Shown piece by piece: positions 59,235 to 60,000 of a stretch of 60,000 nt of DNA (position 1 is the stretch's first letter; every line of letters starts with the position of its first letter). Under the pieces are notes generated by a model. The model did not search any database, had not been told where the DNA came from, and saw nothing but the letters and a program-made list of their open reading frames with translations. This DNA is from Chrysomallon squamiferum (lineage: Eukaryota; Mollusca; Gastropoda; Neomphalida; Peltospiridae). The position numbers and the translations under genes are program-made. The DNA is taken from contig CM022676.1 in NCBI GenBank assembly GCA_012295275.1, forward strand, positions 13,582,379 through 13,642,378, written 5' to 3'.

Positions 59235-60000
59235 GAAAAGTGTTAGCCATTGATTTCACAGACAACTAGGGGGAACACAGGTCTGGAAAATGCAAAAGTC
59301 TGGCAAATTTTACTAAAACATTAAACTGTAGTGCACATAACAGCTTTATTATACTGTAATATAATAATGTAAGACCAAATTTGTTAGAATGGCTATGAGT
59401 GCAGATGTAAAATTTACTCTTACCGTGAAGGAGAGTGGGTTAAGAGAGGGTTGCTTTGATTCTATAGTGGCACCAAGAATAATGTAATAGCACCTAAATA
59501 TTCAGATTTTTCTCAAAAGTTTAGAAAATCAAGGTTTATGAACCTGAGGGTCAACAGTATATAAAACTATTGACTTTAACTCTGCAAACAAGAGGTAAAG
59601 TGAATCTGCAAATTTTCTAAAATTGTCAAATCAACCAGTTTTATTTTTCCTTAAGTAAGTGAACATGGACATAATCAGCCTTGCTGATGTGATATCCATT
59701 GTTAATGCCAAATAATTCTTTGAAAATGAACCAAGACTAGTTCTGTTTTTGCAAAATAATACAGCTTCTTGCTTTCATTAAATTTTTTTTTTGTAAAATA
59801 AAATCTGTAATCTTCAAGATGCTGTTCTAAAATTCAAATATGAAGACTATCTTGAAACTTTTGTCCAGTTTTTTCTTTAGATATTAGAAGAAATATAAAA
59901 ATGGTCATATAAAATATAACAGTTTTGTCTTGTCAAATTTGGTTCTTTGTTTTATTGCACTAATAGCTAGCACAAATTTGTTTATTTTTTAACACGTTTT
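59077..60000. other. Right-end AT-rich flank
   Basis: An AAT run at about 59204-59232 is the only feature. No exon or mobile-element domain seen. Confidence 0.6.

Overview
The window is nuclear DNA from an animal. It is AT-rich, crowded with microsatellites, and its recognisable genes are split into exons with GT/AG borders. The Ig-domain exons and the Ty3-type and Tigger-like transposon relics fit a lophotrochozoan, most likely a mollusc. That assignment is an inference from gene and repeat style; nothing in the window fixes the species.

Layout. 1-1659 is AT-rich sequence with no gene I can support. 1860-17351 is one contig made entirely of a 53-bp satellite (about 290 copies), fenced by two 200-N gaps. 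17552-27883 is the 5' part of a large minus-strand immunoglobulin-superfamily (IgSF) gene, 'gene 1'. It has two alternative signal-peptide exons (27829-27883 and 27436-27490) followed by ten Ig-domain exons, and its 3' end is lost in the gap or beyond the satellite. 30322-30790 holds two small minus-strand exons that together encode a hydrophobic C-terminus of GPI-anchor type. 32888-38187 (5' UTR exon near 38831) is a complete, compact minus-strand IgSF gene, 'gene 2': signal peptide, V-type Ig, C2-type Ig, and a transmembrane plus cytoplasmic exon, about 394 aa. 39600-44444 looks like a decayed terminal-inverted-repeat element; 44479-45337 is the 3' end of a Ty3/gypsy-type pol. 48592-49700 duplicates part of a gene 2 intron. 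At 51348-51402 a plus-strand signal-peptide exon has the same 55-nt, phase-1 form as the other three and may start a third IgSF gene. 51703-52815 is a Tigger/pogo-like relic, and 55412-59076 is a decayed minus-strand Ty3/gypsy-type element with remnant terminal direct repeats.

How the parts fit. Nearly all Ig exons whose borders can be read are symmetric phase 1-1, so exons can be skipped or swapped without breaking frame. Genes 1 and 2 share a V plus cysteine-rich C2 start, which makes them paralogues. Gene 2 could end either in its TM/cytoplasmic exon or in the distal GPI-type exons, giving a signalling and a lipid-anchored form. Several Ig exons carry single-base frame breaks, at least three of them in short homopolymers; gene 2 returns to an exact multiple of three if one such base is restored. 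Read error is therefore as likely as pseudogenisation. RNA-seq and raw reads would decide most open points.
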